This document shows positions 32,638 to 42,676 of a stretch of 64,000 nucleotides of DNA, in pieces (position 1 is the stretch's first letter; each line of letters begins with the position of its first letter). The stretch comes from Enterococcus saigonensis (GTDB lineage Bacteria > Bacillota > Bacilli > Lactobacillales > Enterococcaceae). The position numbers and the translations under genes were made by a program. The notes under the pieces are model-generated. The model made no database searches, was not told where the DNA came from, and worked only from the letters and a program-made list of their open reading frames with translations. The stretch lies in the NCBI RefSeq assembly GCF_011397115.1, contig NZ_AP022822.1, positions 975,001-1,039,000 on the forward strand. Direction: 5' to 3'.

Positions 32638-33486
32638 CTATTCTTCTTCCATCGTGTAATAACTGTGATCTTCTAATTCTAAGGCATTCATTATCATGGA
32701 AGCTGTTTCTTCAATGGATAAGGAAGCTACGTTGATAACGACACAACCTAATTTTTCGTATAAGTCATTTGCAAATTCTAATTCAGCGCGAATTTTATCA
32801 ATGTCAGAATAAGCTGTATCAGGATTTAAGCCATAAGCAATCATTCGTTCTTTACGAATACCGTTTAAAACATTTGGGTCGTTGGTTAAACCAACGATTT
32901 TTTTCTTATCTACTTCCCAGAGTTGCTTGGGAATATGGGCTTGTGGTACTAGAGGTAGATTGGCAACCTTCAAATTCTTGTTAGCCAAAAACAAGCTTAA
33001 TGGTGTTTTTGAAGTTCGAGAAACACCCAATAATACGACATCTGCTTCTAAAAAGCCACGAGGATCTTTACCGTCATCATATTTGACTGCAAACTCCATT
33101 GCTTCAATCCGTTTAAAATAGTTTTTATTTAAATGGTGCAACGCGCCTGGTTCACGAGTCGGTGCAACACCAGTTCTTTTTTCAATTTCTAAAACAGAGG
33201 CTGATAAGACATCAAAGCCAAATAGGTTGCTCTCTTGACAAAAATCACGAATTAATTGAACTAAATCTTCATTAATCATAGTGTATAAAATCAAAGCGTT
33301 AAGTTTTTTTGCTTCTTTTAGTGCTTTTAGTAAAGTCTTTTTGTCACTCATAAAAGTTTTACGAAATAGATTAAATTCAACAGTGGGATACTGGGCCATT
33401 GTGGCTTGTGCCAGTTTCGTAGCAGTTTCTCCGGCAGAATCGGAAATAACAAAAATTGTTAAGATTTCTTCAGCAGCTTTATTCAT
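32638..33486 (-). CDS. DUF299 pyruvate,phosphate dikinase regulatory-type kinase/phosphorylase
   Basis: A 282-residue member of the PpsR/YqfL family, which phosphorylates and dephosphorylates PEP synthase or pyruvate,phosphate dikinase. The N-terminal IFVISDSAGETA and the P-loop-like GVSRTSKTPLSLFLA (near residue 155) are diagnostic. Neither PPDK nor PEP synthase lies in this window, so the target is not known here. The gene is divergent from zur, across a Zur-box-like site. The ATG has GAGGG upstream. A minus-strand extended -10 (TGG plus TATAAT, plus-strand 33519-33524) can serve it. Confidence 0.88.
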   Translation of the reverse strand: MNKAAEEILTIFVISDSAGETATKLAQATMAQYPTVEFNLFRKTFMSDKKTLLKALKEAKKLNALILYTMINEDLVQLIRDFCQESNLFGFDVLSASVLEIEKRTGVAPTREPGALHHLNKNYFKRIEAMEFAVKYDDGKDPRGFLEADVVLLGVSRTSKTPLSLFLANKNLKVANLPLVPQAHIPKQLWEVDKKKIVGLTNDPNVLNGIRKERMIAYGLNPDTAYSDIDKIRAELEFANDLYEKLGCVVINVASLSIEETASMIMNALELEDHSYYTMEEE

Positions 33487-33542
33487 TTTTTTCCCTCACT
33501 TGTGTTTTATTGTAGTTTATTATACCATAACCAAGTGAAACT

Positions 33543-33563
33543 AATTCGTAATCATTATGATTT
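33543..33563. promoter_or_regulatory. Zur box in the zur upstream region
   Basis: The 21-base palindrome-like sequence centred on C33553 (TCGTAATCATTATGA core) matches the Bacillus Zur box AAATCGTAAT-N-ATTACGATTT at 18 of the 20 fixed positions. It lies 55-75 bases before the zur start and about 20 bases upstream of the -10 of the divergent DUF299 gene. Confidence 0.7.
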
Positions 33564-33617
33564 AAGTAGTAAGACAGACAAGCTGTTTTTCAGTAGATTT
33601 GTTAGGAGGTTTTTCTT

Positions 33618-34049
33618 TTGGCAAAAGAAATGACAAAAATTGATCAAGCGATGACAACTTTAAAGGAGCATGGCTTTAAAAAAACCAATAAACGTGAAAA
33701 GCTATTAACTTTTTTAGTTAAGAAAAATCGTTATGTAGCTGCAAAAGAAGTCCAGGAATATATGGAGACAGAATTTGGGAGTATTAGTTTTGATACGATT
33801 TATCGTAATCTTCATGATTTTTCTGAAATTGGTTTGTTAGAAGAAACCGATTTAAATGGTGAAATGAAGTTTCGCTTCCATTGTTGCCAAGATAAGAATC
33901 ATCACCACCATCACTTTATTTGCACGGTTTGTGGGAAAACGCAAGAATTGGATCTTTGTCCCATGGATTTTTTTAAAGAACAACTGCCAGGTTGTACTAT
34001 TGAAGGTCATCGGTTTGAGATATTAGGACGCTGTGCAGAATGTCAATAG
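33618..34049 (+). CDS. zur: Zinc uptake regulator Zur (Fur family)
   Basis: A 143-residue Fur-family repressor, recalled as closer to Bacillus Zur than to PerR or Fur. It shares segments such as TNKRE, SFDTIYRNL, FRFHC, HHHHHFICTVCGKTQE, CPMD and GHRFEILGRCAEC. The DNA-binding helix lies around SFDTIYRNL. Structural-zinc cysteines appear as CTVC and CAEC. It should repress zinc uptake genes under zinc sufficiency. I use a TTG start with AGGAGG 8 bases upstream. A Zur box just upstream suggests autoregulation. Confidence 0.88.
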   Translation: MAKEMTKIDQAMTTLKEHGFKKTNKREKLLTFLVKKNRYVAAKEVQEYMETEFGSISFDTIYRNLHDFSEIGLLEETDLNGEMKFRFHCCQDKNHHHHHFICTVCGKTQELDLCPMDFFKEQLPGCTIEGHRFEILGRCAECQ

Positions 34050-34112
34050 TTATTTTTTCGTTCCTTTCATAAATTTTCAAACGAAAAAGATTTTTTTCTT
34101 TGCACCATACTC

Positions 34113-34141
34113 TTGACACTATTTTATTACTTAGCTATAAT
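34113..34141 (+). promoter_or_regulatory. Promoter of rpsU
   Basis: TTGACA (34113-34118) and TATAAT (34136-34141) match consensus perfectly with a 17-base spacer. The leader to rpsU is about 75 bases. Confidence 0.9.
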
Positions 34142-34224
34142 TTTTTAAGGACAGTGTTGTTTTTTGAAAATGTTTCGATTAACAAAAACGGTTACTTTTT
34201 AAGCTCGGAGGGAGGGAATTTACA

Positions 34225-34401
34225 ATGTCAAAAACAGTGGTTCGTAAAAATGAATCTCTTGACGACGCTCTTCGTCGCTTCAAACGTTCCGTTTCAAAAG
34301 CTGGGACTCTTCAAGAATCTCGTAAACGGGAATTTTATGAAAAACCAAGTGTGAAACGTAAGAAAAAATCTGAAGCTGCTAGAAAACGTAAAAAATTCTA
34401 G
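34225..34401 (+). CDS. rpsU: 30S ribosomal protein S21
   Basis: A 58-residue basic ribosomal protein. Translation from ATG at 34225 begins [20 protein letters not shown] and ends in a lysine/arginine-rich tail ([14 protein letters not shown]), the standard S21 sequence. The ribosome binding site GGAGGGAGGG is very strong, and a consensus promoter lies upstream. yqeY follows 26 bases later, the conserved Gram-positive order. Confidence 0.97.
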   Translation: MSKTVVRKNESLDDALRRFKRSVSKAGTLQESRKREFYEKPSVKRKKKSEAARKRKKF

Positions 34402-34427
34402 TTGGTAACAAGATTGGAGCTGGTAGT

Positions 34428-34874
34428 GTGTCACTACTAAGTACTTTGAACGATGATATGAAGACAGCGATGAAAGCTAAGGATAAAGAGTCTTTGCAGG
34501 TGATTCGCATGTTGAAGGCATCGTTGCAAAACGAACAAATCAAAAAAGGTGCAGAATTAACTGACGATGAAGAGTTGACCGTTTTATCACGGGAAATGAA
34601 ACAACGTCGTGATTCTTTAACTGAATTTGAAAAAGCAGGACGAGACGACTTGGCAACACAAGTGAAAGCTGAAATTAAAGTCGTCGAAAAGTATTTGCCC
34701 GCACAACTTTCTGAAGAAGAAATTCGTCAGATTGTGGCAGATGCAATCAGTAAAACCGGTGCGACTTTACCAAGTGAGTTTGGCAAAGTGATGGGGGCTG
34801 TAATGCCTTTAGTCAAAGGAAAAGCTGATGGCAATCAGGTAAATGCAATCGTCAAAGAATTATTGAATAAATAG
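34428..34874 (+). CDS. yqeY: GatB/YqeY domain protein
   Basis: A 148-residue helical protein related to the tail domain of GatB, which recognises tRNA in amidotransferases. Typical segments are MKAKDKESLQVIRMLKASLQNEQIKKG, ADAISKTGA and GKVMGAVMPLVKGKADG. A tRNA-related role is inferred from the domain but is not proven for the free-standing form. I use a GTG start with GGAG about 8 bases upstream. It is co-transcribed with rpsU and ends at a strong terminator. Confidence 0.92.
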   Translation: MSLLSTLNDDMKTAMKAKDKESLQVIRMLKASLQNEQIKKGAELTDDEELTVLSREMKQRRDSLTEFEKAGRDDLATQVKAEIKVVEKYLPAQLSEEEIRQIVADAISKTGATLPSEFGKVMGAVMPLVKGKADGNQVNAIVKELLNK

Positions 34875-34880
34875 TTATTT

Positions 34881-34911
34881 AATCGCAGACATTTGTCTGC
34901 GATTTTTTTTC
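34881..34911 (+). terminator. Rho-independent terminator after yqeY
   Basis: ATCGCAGACA pairs with TGTCTGCGAT around a 2-base loop, followed by eight or more Ts. Confidence 0.95.
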
Positions 34912-34998
34912 TTTTAAGTTTTGAATGTGGTATGATAAAGCAGAAAACGTACCCGCTTAAATGGGATGAAAAGGGAAATGACAAGGAGATGTAACTTT

Positions 34999-35970
34999 TT
35001 GACAGAAGATAAAAAAGTCTTGGAATTAAAACTCAGTGCCAAAGATGATATTAGTATGCTACTTGGCGCTCATGATAAGCACTTAAAATTGATTGAAGAA
35101 AATACTCACGTTCTTATTAGTAGTCGTGGGGAAACAATTATGATTGAAGGTGAAGCCGCCTTTGTGGCAATAGCGCAACAAGTAATTACAGCTTTACAAG
35201 AACTAATTAATCGTGGTGTACATATCAGCACGCCGGATGTCGCGCAAGCACTAAAAGCTATTCCGTTGCAAGGTGTGAGTGCTTTTTTAGCCCTTTATGA
35301 AGAAGAAATTTTAAAAGATCGTAATGGTAAAGCGATTCGAGTAAAAAATCGGGGACAAAAAAAATATTTGGAAGCAGTGAAAAAAAATGATGTTGTTTTT
35401 GGTATTGGACCTGCCGGAACCGGTAAAACGTTCTTGGCCGTTGTTTTAGCCATTGCTGCTTTAAAAAAGGGACAAGTGCAAAAAATTATTTTAACTCGTC
35501 CTGCAGTTGAAGCAGGTGAAAATTTAGGTTTTTTACCTGGAGATTTAAAAGAAAAAGTTGACCCATACTTACGTCCGGTTTATGATGCACTGTATCAAAT
35601 TTTTGGAGTCGAGCACACAAACCGTTTAATGGATCGAGGGATTATTGAAATTGCTCCTTTAGCGTATATGCGTGGTCGGACCTTGGAAGATGCATTTGTC
35701 ATTTTAGACGAAGCGCAAAATACTACGATTATGCAAATGAAGATGTTTTTGACGCGGCTGGGTTACAATTCAAAAATGATTGTGAATGGAGATACGAGCC
35801 AAATCGACTTGCCCAAGGGTGTAGTTAGCGGGTTAGTACATGCTGAAAGAACGCTTAGCAATATTTCGCAAATTGCTTTTGTTAATTTCGAAGCCAGCGA
35901 TGTTGTGCGTCATCCAGTAGTAGCAAAAATTATTGAAGCATATGATCAAGCCAGCTTAAAAAAAGATTAA
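34999..35970 (+). CDS. phoH: PhoH-like ATPase
   Basis: A 323-residue PhoH-family protein with an N-terminal KH-like region and a RecA-type ATPase domain: Walker A GPAGTGKTF and Walker B FVILDEAQNTT. Members associate with RNA metabolism, and the gene sits in the conserved phoH-pgpH-ybeY-era block tied to ribosome maturation. I chose TTG at 34999 because AAGGAG (34983-34988) is about 10 bases upstream; the ATG at 34966 lacks a ribosome binding site. Confidence 0.93.
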   Translation: MTEDKKVLELKLSAKDDISMLLGAHDKHLKLIEENTHVLISSRGETIMIEGEAAFVAIAQQVITALQELINRGVHISTPDVAQALKAIPLQGVSAFLALYEEEILKDRNGKAIRVKNRGQKKYLEAVKKNDVVFGIGPAGTGKTFLAVVLAIAALKKGQVQKIILTRPAVEAGENLGFLPGDLKEKVDPYLRPVYDALYQIFGVEHTNRLMDRGIIEIAPLAYMRGRTLEDAFVILDEAQNTTIMQMKMFLTRLGYNSKMIVNGDTSQIDLPKGVVSGLVHAERTLSNISQIAFVNFEASDVVRHPVVAKIIEAYDQASLKKD

Positions 35971-36000
35971 GGGTGCTGTAAAAAAATAGGGGGAAATAAT

Positions 36001-38199
36001 TTGATTATTGAGCCGTTAAAAAAAATACGAGAACGTTTGGGACGTTTTTATGTCCCGCTGATACTTATTGTGTTTTTTATCAGTTGTTTTGGCCTTTTGT
36101 TCACTAGCGTAAAACAAAAAAGCGTTGACTATCATGAAGGTCAAGTTGCAAGTGAGAGCATCAGAGCAAATAAAACAGTGGAAAATAAGACAGCAACAGA
36201 CCAAAAACGGCAGCTTGCAGCTGAGGCAGTAGTACCAGAATACACCTATCAAGAAGATATTGCTGAAACTCAACACAGCCGAGTTGAAACTATTTTTAAT
36301 CTGATTACACAAGTTAAAAAATCAGTTGATGATGACCACGAAAAACGTCAAAAAGAAGCCAAAGATAAAGAAATTCCGGCTGTTACAACGGATGATTATA
36401 TTGCTGCTTTAAAGAAATCATTTGAAAAAGTAAATGATGAAGATGTTCAATTTTATCAAGAGATACCAACCTCTTTTTACGAAACAGCATTTACACTAAA
36501 CAGTGCTGCGTTAAATACAGTAAGAGATAATAGTTTGAATATTTTAGCTGAACAAATGAAAAATCAAGTACGAGAATCTAATTTAAGTGATTTTAAAAAT
36601 AGTGCTGAAAATGAGGTTGATGCATTAGCAATTTCCAGTATTGCAAAAGATGCAATGAAAGAATTGCTGAAAACTGCAATTGTTGTTAATGATTTTCCCA
36701 ATGAAAAGAAGACAGAAGAATTAAAAGAACAAGCTAGAGCAAGTGTGGCGCCAGTAATGATTATCCAAGGGGAAGTTATTGTCAGAGAAGGTTCTCAAAT
36801 TGATGCTAGTGCTATCCAAAAATTACAGCTTTTGGGTTTAACGAGTCAAAATACTTCTTTTTTCCCAATCGTAGCAATGGTAGCGGGAATAATTGTTCAA
36901 ATTTTAGTATTACTTTACTTCTCACGTCAGTATGAAGATAAAAATAAGCGACAAGAATTTTTAACTTTTTATACTTTGGCCATGGTTACAAGTATTGCGA
37001 TGATGAAATTTTTCCAACTCTTTCAAACGGAATTATTACCCTATATTCCACTCTTTTTCCCAGCGGCATTCGTACCATTGGTGTTGAATATTTTTGTCAA
37101 TCGCCGAGCAGGGATTATAGCAGCAATGTTCCAAGTGGTTGCAGCTGTTTTTTGTTATTATGATGCACTGGGAACTAATCTATTGACGATTGTACTGTTA
37201 ACTTATTTATTTTCTGGCTTAATGGGCACAATTGTTAGAAGAGAAAGAATTTCAAAACAAGGTTTTTCTGCGGTAATGTGGTTAATTGTCTTCCCGTTCC
37301 TGCTTAATATTGTTTTGGTAGTGTTCCAAGGCTTAACGGTAACAGACGCCAGAACGTGGACAACAATTATTTGTGGTTTAGCAGGAACCTTGTTGTCTTT
37401 CTTATTAACAATGGGTTTACATCAATACATTGAACTACTAGTAACTGATAATAGCGTCATTGTTTTAAATGAATTAAGTAATCCCAACCATCCCCTTTTG
37501 AAGAAATTATTGGAAGAAGCGCCGGGGACTTATCACCATAGTATGATGGTAGCCAATTTGTCTGCCAATGCGGTTGCTCTTATTGGTGGACACTCTCTTT
37601 TAACACGAGTTGCGTGTTATTATCATGATATTGGTAAATTAAAACATGCTAATTTCTTTGTAGAAAATTTACCGGCAGGTGCTGAAAATCCACATAATTT
37701 TTTATTACCAGAAGACAGTAAGCAAATTATTTTTGGTCATGTTACCGATGGTGCTAAAGTGTTAGAAGAATACAAAATGCCAAAAATGGTCATCGACATT
37801 TGTTACCAGCATCATGGGACAACGTTAATGAAGTATTTTTACGCAAAGGCGAAAGAACGCAATCCAGAAGTGACAGAAACTGAATTTCGTTATCCTGGTC
37901 CCAAACCGCAGACAAAAGAGGCTGGTGTGGTGAATATTGCTGATAGTTGTGAAGCAGCAGTGCGTGCGATGGATCATCCAACGAATGAAAAAATACGCCA
38001 ATTTGTCCATAATCTAATTGTTGATCGTATTTTAGACGGCCAATTAGACGATAGTGGTCTGACGTTAAAAGAAATTCACATTATTGAAGATTCTTTAGTC
38101 AACGGTTTGTGTAGTACCTTCCACTCACGGATTAAATATCCGAAAATGAAGTCAGAAGCAGAGAAGATGAAAGAAGAACAAGAAAGAAGCGATAAATAA
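36001..38199 (+). CDS. pgpH: PgpH-type c-di-AMP phosphodiesterase (7TMR-HD)
   Basis: A 732-residue membrane protein. One N-terminal helix (about residues 18-36) is followed by a large extracellular 7TMR-HDED domain (about 40-280) and seven helices (about 285-480). A cytosolic HD domain holds the metal ligands in TYHHSMM and CYYHDIGKLKH (about 500-545). PgpH-type proteins hydrolyse cyclic di-AMP, controlling osmolyte and cell-wall balance. TTG start with GGGGGAAA just upstream. Its stop overlaps the ybeY start by one base (TAATG). Confidence 0.93.
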   Translation: MIIEPLKKIRERLGRFYVPLILIVFFISCFGLLFTSVKQKSVDYHEGQVASESIRANKTVENKTATDQKRQLAAEAVVPEYTYQEDIAETQHSRVETIFNLITQVKKSVDDDHEKRQKEAKDKEIPAVTTDDYIAALKKSFEKVNDEDVQFYQEIPTSFYETAFTLNSAALNTVRDNSLNILAEQMKNQVRESNLSDFKNSAENEVDALAISSIAKDAMKELLKTAIVVNDFPNEKKTEELKEQARASVAPVMIIQGEVIVREGSQIDASAIQKLQLLGLTSQNTSFFPIVAMVAGIIVQILVLLYFSRQYEDKNKRQEFLTFYTLAMVTSIAMMKFFQLFQTELLPYIPLFFPAAFVPLVLNIFVNRRAGIIAAMFQVVAAVFCYYDALGTNLLTIVLLTYLFSGLMGTIVRRERISKQGFSAVMWLIVFPFLLNIVLVVFQGLTVTDARTWTTIICGLAGTLLSFLLTMGLHQYIELLVTDNSVIVLNELSNPNHPLLKKLLEEAPGTYHHSMMVANLSANAVALIGGHSLLTRVACYYHDIGKLKHANFFVENLPAGAENPHNFLLPEDSKQIIFGHVTDGAKVLEEYKMPKMVIDICYQHHGTTLMKYFYAKAKERNPEVTETEFRYPGPKPQTKEAGVVNIADSCEAAVRAMDHPTNEKIRQFVHNLIVDRILDGQLDDSGLTLKEIHIIEDSLVNGLCSTFHSRIKYPKMKSEAEKMKEEQERSDK

Positions 38200-38675
38200 T
38201 GGATATTACGTTTATGGATGAAACCAATTCCCTAACACCTGAGAAAATGAAAGAAGTTGACGATTTGCTGCAATTTGCAGCAGATTATTTGCACCTACCA
38301 AAAGATACAGAAATGTCTGTGACGTTTATGGACAATGATGCAATTCAAGTTATTAATCGTGATTATCGAGGCAAAGACCGCCCAACAGATGTTATTAGCT
38401 TCGCGCTAGAAGAAGAAGGCGAAGGTGAGATCCCCGTTGTCTTTGCTGATGGTGAGAATCCTTTGCCAAGAGAATTGGGTGACTTAATGATTTCTTTAGA
38501 TAAAACCAAAGAACAAGCACAAGAATATGGACATAGTTTTGAACGAGAGTTAGGTTTTTTAGCTCTGCATGGTTTTTTGCATATTAATGGTTATGATCAT
38601 ATGACTAAAGAAGATGAAAAAGAGATGTTTGGACTACAAAAGGAAATTTTGGATGCTTATGGACTTAAAAGATAA
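38199..38675 (+). CDS. ybeY: Endoribonuclease YbeY
   Basis: Zinc-dependent single-strand endoribonuclease for 16S rRNA 3' end maturation and ribosome quality control. The metal motif HGFLHINGYDH is clear near residues 125-135, and RPTDVISFALEE is the family substrate-cleft segment. 158 residues. Translationally coupled to pgpH by a 1-base overlap, and its 3' end overlaps dgkA by 23 bases. Confidence 0.95.
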   Translation: MDITFMDETNSLTPEKMKEVDDLLQFAADYLHLPKDTEMSVTFMDNDAIQVINRDYRGKDRPTDVISFALEEEGEGEIPVVFADGENPLPRELGDLMISLDKTKEQAQEYGHSFERELGFLALHGFLHINGYDHMTKEDEKEMFGLQKEILDAYGLKR

Positions 38676-39051
38676 GAATACAAAGAAGAATAAGTATTTT
38701 ATTACTTCAGTGGAATTTGCTTTTACGGGCATTCAAACGGTTTTTAAAGAAGAACGTAATATGCGTAAACATGTCTTTTTTGGTATCTTGGCTATCATAG
38801 CAGGAGGGATTTTTCAGTTAAGTCGCTTTGAATGGTTATGGTTGTTACTAGCGGTCTTTTTAGTTTGGATTGTGGAAATTATCAATACAGTTTTTGAAAA
38901 TGTCGTAGATATGTTTACGGATTTTCATTTTCATCCAATTGGTAAGAAAATTAAAGATATGGCAGCGGGTGCTGTTTTATTAACATCCTTTTTTGCGGTA
39001 ATTATTGGAATGATTTTATTTTTACCAAGAATTTGGCAATTATTGTTTTAA
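38653..39051 (+). CDS. dgkA: Undecaprenol/diacylglycerol kinase
   Basis: A 132-residue membrane kinase with three helices, of the Gram-positive DgkA type that recycles undecaprenol to its phosphate for wall synthesis. Family segments are [33 protein letters not shown] (active-site Glu/Asn/Glu cluster) and [14 protein letters not shown] chose ATG at 38653, with AAAGG about 9 bases upstream, although ATG at 38659 is also possible. Either start overlaps the end of ybeY in another frame, as in many Firmicutes. Confidence 0.9.
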   Translation: MLMDLKDKNTKKNKYFITSVEFAFTGIQTVFKEERNMRKHVFFGILAIIAGGIFQLSRFEWLWLLLAVFLVWIVEIINTVFENVVDMFTDFHFHPIGKKIKDMAAGAVLLTSFFAVIIGMILFLPRIWQLLF

Positions 39052-39068
39052 AAGAAATGAGGAAAATT

Positions 39069-39968
39069 ATGTCAGAACATAAATCAGGTTTTGTCGCGAT
39101 TGTGGGGCGTCCAAACGTTGGCAAATCAACATTGTTAAATCGCATTGTCGGGCAGAAGATTGCTATTATGAGCGATAAAGCACAAACGACGCGAAATAAA
39201 ATCCAAGGGGTTTATACAACTCCTGATGCCCAAATAATTTTTATTGATACACCTGGTATTCATAAACCAAAGCATCGATTAGGTGACTTTATGGTTGAAA
39301 CAGCTTATAGTGCTTTAAAAGAAGTGGATGCTGTTTTATTTATGATTAGTGCAGATGAAAAACGTGGTCGTGGTGACGATTTTATCATGGAACGTTTGAA
39401 AACTAATGAAACACCGGTTTTTCTAGTGATTAATAAAATAGATAAAGTGCATCCGGATGATTTATTGGGAATTATTGAGGATTATACTAGCCAAATGGAA
39501 TTTGCTGAAGTAGTTCCTATCTCTGCTACAGAAGGCAATAATTTTGAAACTTTAATGACGACCTTGATTGCCCAAATGCCAGCTGGTCCACAATATTTTC
39601 CTGATGATCAAATCACCGATCACCCAGAATATTTTATTGTCTCTGAGTTAGTAAGGGAAAAAGTGTTATTACTAACTCGAGATGAAGTTCCGCATTCTGT
39701 TGCTGTTGTTGTTGATAGTATGAAGCGTAACGAAAATGATAAAGTTCATATTCAGGCCACGATTATTGTAGAGCGTAACAGCCAAAAAGGTATTATTATC
39801 GGCAAGGGTGGTAAAATGTTAAAAGATATTGGTACGAAAGCTCGCCGCGATATTGAACAGTTATTAGGAGATAAGGTCTTTTTGGAACTTTGGGTTAAAG
39901 TTCAAAAAGATTGGCGTGATAAACAAACTTACCTGCAAGATTACGGTTACCGGCCGGATGATTATTAA
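39069..39968 (+). CDS. era: GTPase Era
   Basis: Essential GTPase for 30S maturation that binds the 16S rRNA 3' end. G motifs are GRPNVGKST (G1), DTPGIHKP (G3), NKIDK (G4) and SATEG (G5). The C-terminal KH domain contains [15 protein letters not shown]. Starting at ATG 39069 (GAGGA upstream) gives 299 residues, exactly the family size; the frame from 39033 is too long and lacks a ribosome binding site. recO follows after 11 bases. Confidence 0.96.
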   Translation: MSEHKSGFVAIVGRPNVGKSTLLNRIVGQKIAIMSDKAQTTRNKIQGVYTTPDAQIIFIDTPGIHKPKHRLGDFMVETAYSALKEVDAVLFMISADEKRGRGDDFIMERLKTNETPVFLVINKIDKVHPDDLLGIIEDYTSQMEFAEVVPISATEGNNFETLMTTLIAQMPAGPQYFPDDQITDHPEYFIVSELVREKVLLLTRDEVPHSVAVVVDSMKRNENDKVHIQATIIVERNSQKGIIIGKGGKMLKDIGTKARRDIEQLLGDKVFLELWVKVQKDWRDKQTYLQDYGYRPDDY

Positions 39969-39979
39969 GAGGTCTTTTC

Positions 39980-40750
39980 ATGCAATTAGCTGAAAGTCGC
40001 GGCTTAATTTTATTTTCTCGAGATTATAAGGAAAAAGACAAATTGGTAAAGATTTTTACTGAATCAGCTGGAAAGCAGATGTTTTATGTTAAAGGTGTGC
40101 ATAAGAAAAATAATCCCCTAACTTCTGTTTTACAAAATTTTACTGAGGCAACTTTTATTATGAACTTAAAGTCAGATGGACTTTCTTTTTTAAATGGTGC
40201 CAAAGAGATTAAGCCTTTGACTGTAATTCAACAGGATATTTTTTTGGCTGGTTATAGTACCTACTTGTTGAACTTAGCGGATGCAGCTATTGAGGATAGG
40301 GTATATGATCCACATCTTTATCAATTTTTATCGCTGTGTTTAAATTTAATCAATGAGGGTTATGATGCAGAAATAATTACGAATATTTTTGAAGTTCAAA
40401 TCTTACAGCGTTTTGGTGTGGCACCGATTTTTGATCACTGTGTAATTTGTGGTCAAACGACTGGACGTTTTGATTATTCTTCAAAATATGGAGGCGTATT
40501 ATGCACAGAGCATTTTAGTAACGATGATCATCGTTATCATGCCGATCCTGCTGCAATGCATTTTATCCGTTTATTTCATGGGATAGATTTAAGTAAAGTT
40601 AAGACGATTAATATTAATTCGCAAGTAAAAAAAGAAATTCGCCGTGTAATCGATCAACTGTATGAGGAATATGTGGGGATTCATCTGAAGAGTAAAAGGT
40701 TTATCGATGATATGCATAATTGGCAAAACCTAATGAAACCTGAAGCTTGA
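39980..40750 (+). CDS. recO: DNA repair protein RecO
   Basis: Recombination mediator that helps load RecA with RecR and RecF. An N-terminal OB fold (residues 1-80, starting RGLILFSRDYKEKDKLVKIF) is followed by a helical domain with a partial zinc motif (CVICGQTTG and LCTEH). 256 residues. Last gene of the phoH-recO block. Beyond it, 40751-41005 holds no recognisable terminator or riboswitch. Confidence 0.94.
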   Translation: MQLAESRGLILFSRDYKEKDKLVKIFTESAGKQMFYVKGVHKKNNPLTSVLQNFTEATFIMNLKSDGLSFLNGAKEIKPLTVIQQDIFLAGYSTYLLNLADAAIEDRVYDPHLYQFLSLCLNLINEGYDAEIITNIFEVQILQRFGVAPIFDHCVICGQTTGRFDYSSKYGGVLCTEHFSNDDHRYHADPAAMHFIRLFHGIDLSKVKTININSQVKKEIRRVIDQLYEEYVGIHLKSKRFIDDMHNWQNLMKPEA

Positions 40751-41005
40751 ACCGACATTTGTAAATTTCAGAAATATCCAAATATTAGCGTGCTTGTTAT
40801 TACTTGGTATCTACTAATTTAGTTTTTTAGTAATCTGGTAACCTGCTCGATAGTATTTGGTTTTTTGTATTGCTTGGTTTTACGAACAATAATTGTTTTT
40901 GTTGAAAAAATTAATCGTATTTCAAAGACATTTTAGCGTAAATCAAGTAGTATGAAGATACTAAATTTTAATTTTACACAACAGCTGAATAAAGGAGCGA
41001 AAGAG

Positions 41006-42667
41006 TTGACGTTATCAGATATTGAAATTGCACAACAAGTAGAAATGAAAAATATTGTGGAAATTGCGGAAAAGTTAGGGATTTCTGCAACAGATTTAGA
41101 ATTATATGGAAATTATAAAGCCAAAATAAAACCAATTGATAAAAAAAGTCTAAAAGGAAAATTGATTTTGGTAACAGCAATTAGTCCAACGCCCGCTGGT
41201 GAGGGAAAAACTACGACTGCTGTGGGTTTAGCAGATGCTTTAGGTCATATAGGCAAAAAGGCCGCAATTGCATTAAGAGAACCTTCCTTAGGTCCTGTCT
41301 TTGGGATTAAAGGTGGAGCTGCTGGTGGAGGCTATGCTCAAGTTGTCCCAATGGAAGATATTAATTTGCACTTTACGGGTGATTTTCATGCCATTGGAGC
41401 TGCGAATAATTTATTAGCTGCCATGTTAGATAATCATATTCATCAAGGAAATGCACTTGGAATTGATAGCCGCCAGATTACTTGGAAACGGGCGGTAGAT
41501 ATGAATGATCGTCAGTTGCGTCATATTGTAGACGGATTGCAAGGACGTTTAAATGGGGTTCCTAGAGAAGATGGTTTTGAAATTACTGTTGCATCTGAAA
41601 TTATGGCCATTTTATGTTTGGCAGCGGATTTAACCGATTTAAAAAAACGCTTGGAAAAAATTATTGTCGCTTATAATTTTGCAGGTAAACCAGTTACTTG
41701 TGGCGACTTAAAAGCAGCAGGTGCGATGACTGCTTTATTAAAAGATGCAATGAAACCTAATCTTGTTCAAACATTAGAACAGACACCTGCTTTTATTCAT
41801 GGCGGTCCTTTTGCCAATATTGCTCATGGCTGTAATAGCGTGCAAGCAACAAAAATGGCGTTGCAATATGCAGATTATGCAGTGACAGAAGCTGGTTTTG
41901 GTGCAGATTTGGGTGCCGAAAAATTTATGGATATTAAATGTCGATTAGCAAAACTAAAACCTAATGCTGCTGTATTAGTCGCAACTATTCGTGCATTGAA
42001 AATGCATGGTGGTGTACCTAAAAAAGATTTAGCAACAGAAAATGTGCCAGCTGTTGTAGCAGGTCTACCAAACTTGGAACGGCATTTACACAATTTAAAA
42101 GATAATTTTGGTTTACCTGTTGTTGTTTGTATCAATCAATTTCCTGATGATACAGCAGCGGAATTAGCGGCTGTAAAAAAAGCTTGTGAAGAACGTGGCG
42201 TTGATGTGGTTCTTTCCAATGTTTGGAGCACAGGTGGTGCTGGAGGCATTGAATTAGCCAAGAAAGTAGTAGAATTGACAGAAACCCAAAGTGATGTGCG
42301 ATTTGCTTATGATACTAATCTTTCTTTAGTGGAAAAAATAGAAATGATTGCTAAAAGAATCTACGGTGCAAAAGGTGTAGAATTTATGCCACAAGCAAAA
42401 CGCGAACTAGCCAAATTAACAGAACTCGGATTTTCAGATTATCCAATTTGTATGGCAAAAACACAGTATTCCTTTAGCGACAATCCTAATTTATTAGGAG
42501 CACCAAGTGATTTTATCATTACTATTCGTTCCGTTAAAGTTTCTGCGGGTGCGGGCTTTATTGTTGCGTTAACAGGAAATATTATGACTATGCCGGGGTT
42601 GCCAAAGCATCCTGCTGCTGAAAAAATCGACGTTGATGAATTTGGGAATATTACCGGCTTATTTTAA
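41006..42667 (+). CDS. fhs: Formate-tetrahydrofolate ligase
   Basis: Makes 10-formyltetrahydrofolate from formate, ATP and tetrahydrofolate for purine and formyl-Met synthesis. The P-loop [13 protein letters not shown] and segments [22 protein letters not shown] and [16 protein letters not shown] are diagnostic. I chose TTG at 41006 because AAAGGAG (40991-40997) lies 8 bases before it and the protein then begins at the conserved region [10 protein letters not shown] (553 residues); an ATG at 40952 would add an unconserved leader. It stands alone between recO and the glycine T-box. I looked for a ZTP or folate riboswitch upstream and saw none. Confidence 0.95.
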   Translation: MTLSDIEIAQQVEMKNIVEIAEKLGISATDLELYGNYKAKIKPIDKKSLKGKLILVTAISPTPAGEGKTTTAVGLADALGHIGKKAAIALREPSLGPVFGIKGGAAGGGYAQVVPMEDINLHFTGDFHAIGAANNLLAAMLDNHIHQGNALGIDSRQITWKRAVDMNDRQLRHIVDGLQGRLNGVPREDGFEITVASEIMAILCLAADLTDLKKRLEKIIVAYNFAGKPVTCGDLKAAGAMTALLKDAMKPNLVQTLEQTPAFIHGGPFANIAHGCNSVQATKMALQYADYAVTEAGFGADLGAEKFMDIKCRLAKLKPNAAVLVATIRALKMHGGVPKKDLATENVPAVVAGLPNLERHLHNLKDNFGLPVVVCINQFPDDTAAELAAVKKACEERGVDVVLSNVWSTGGAGGIELAKKVVELTETQSDVRFAYDTNLSLVEKIEMIAKRIYGAKGVEFMPQAKRELAKLTELGFSDYPICMAKTQYSFSDNPNLLGAPSDFIITIRSVKVSAGAGFIVALTGNIMTMPGLPKHPAAEKIDVDEFGNITGLF

Positions 42668-42676
42668 TTTTTTTGA

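Noticed and set aside
34100..34354. 84-codon frame overlapping rpsU
   Set aside because: It starts inside the rpsU leader and runs through rpsU in another frame without its own ribosome binding site; rpsU itself is unmistakable.
40751..41005. Possible ZTP or folate riboswitch before fhs
   Set aside because: I looked for the conserved ZTP pseudoknot segments and found none; the region has no strong hairpin with a T run.
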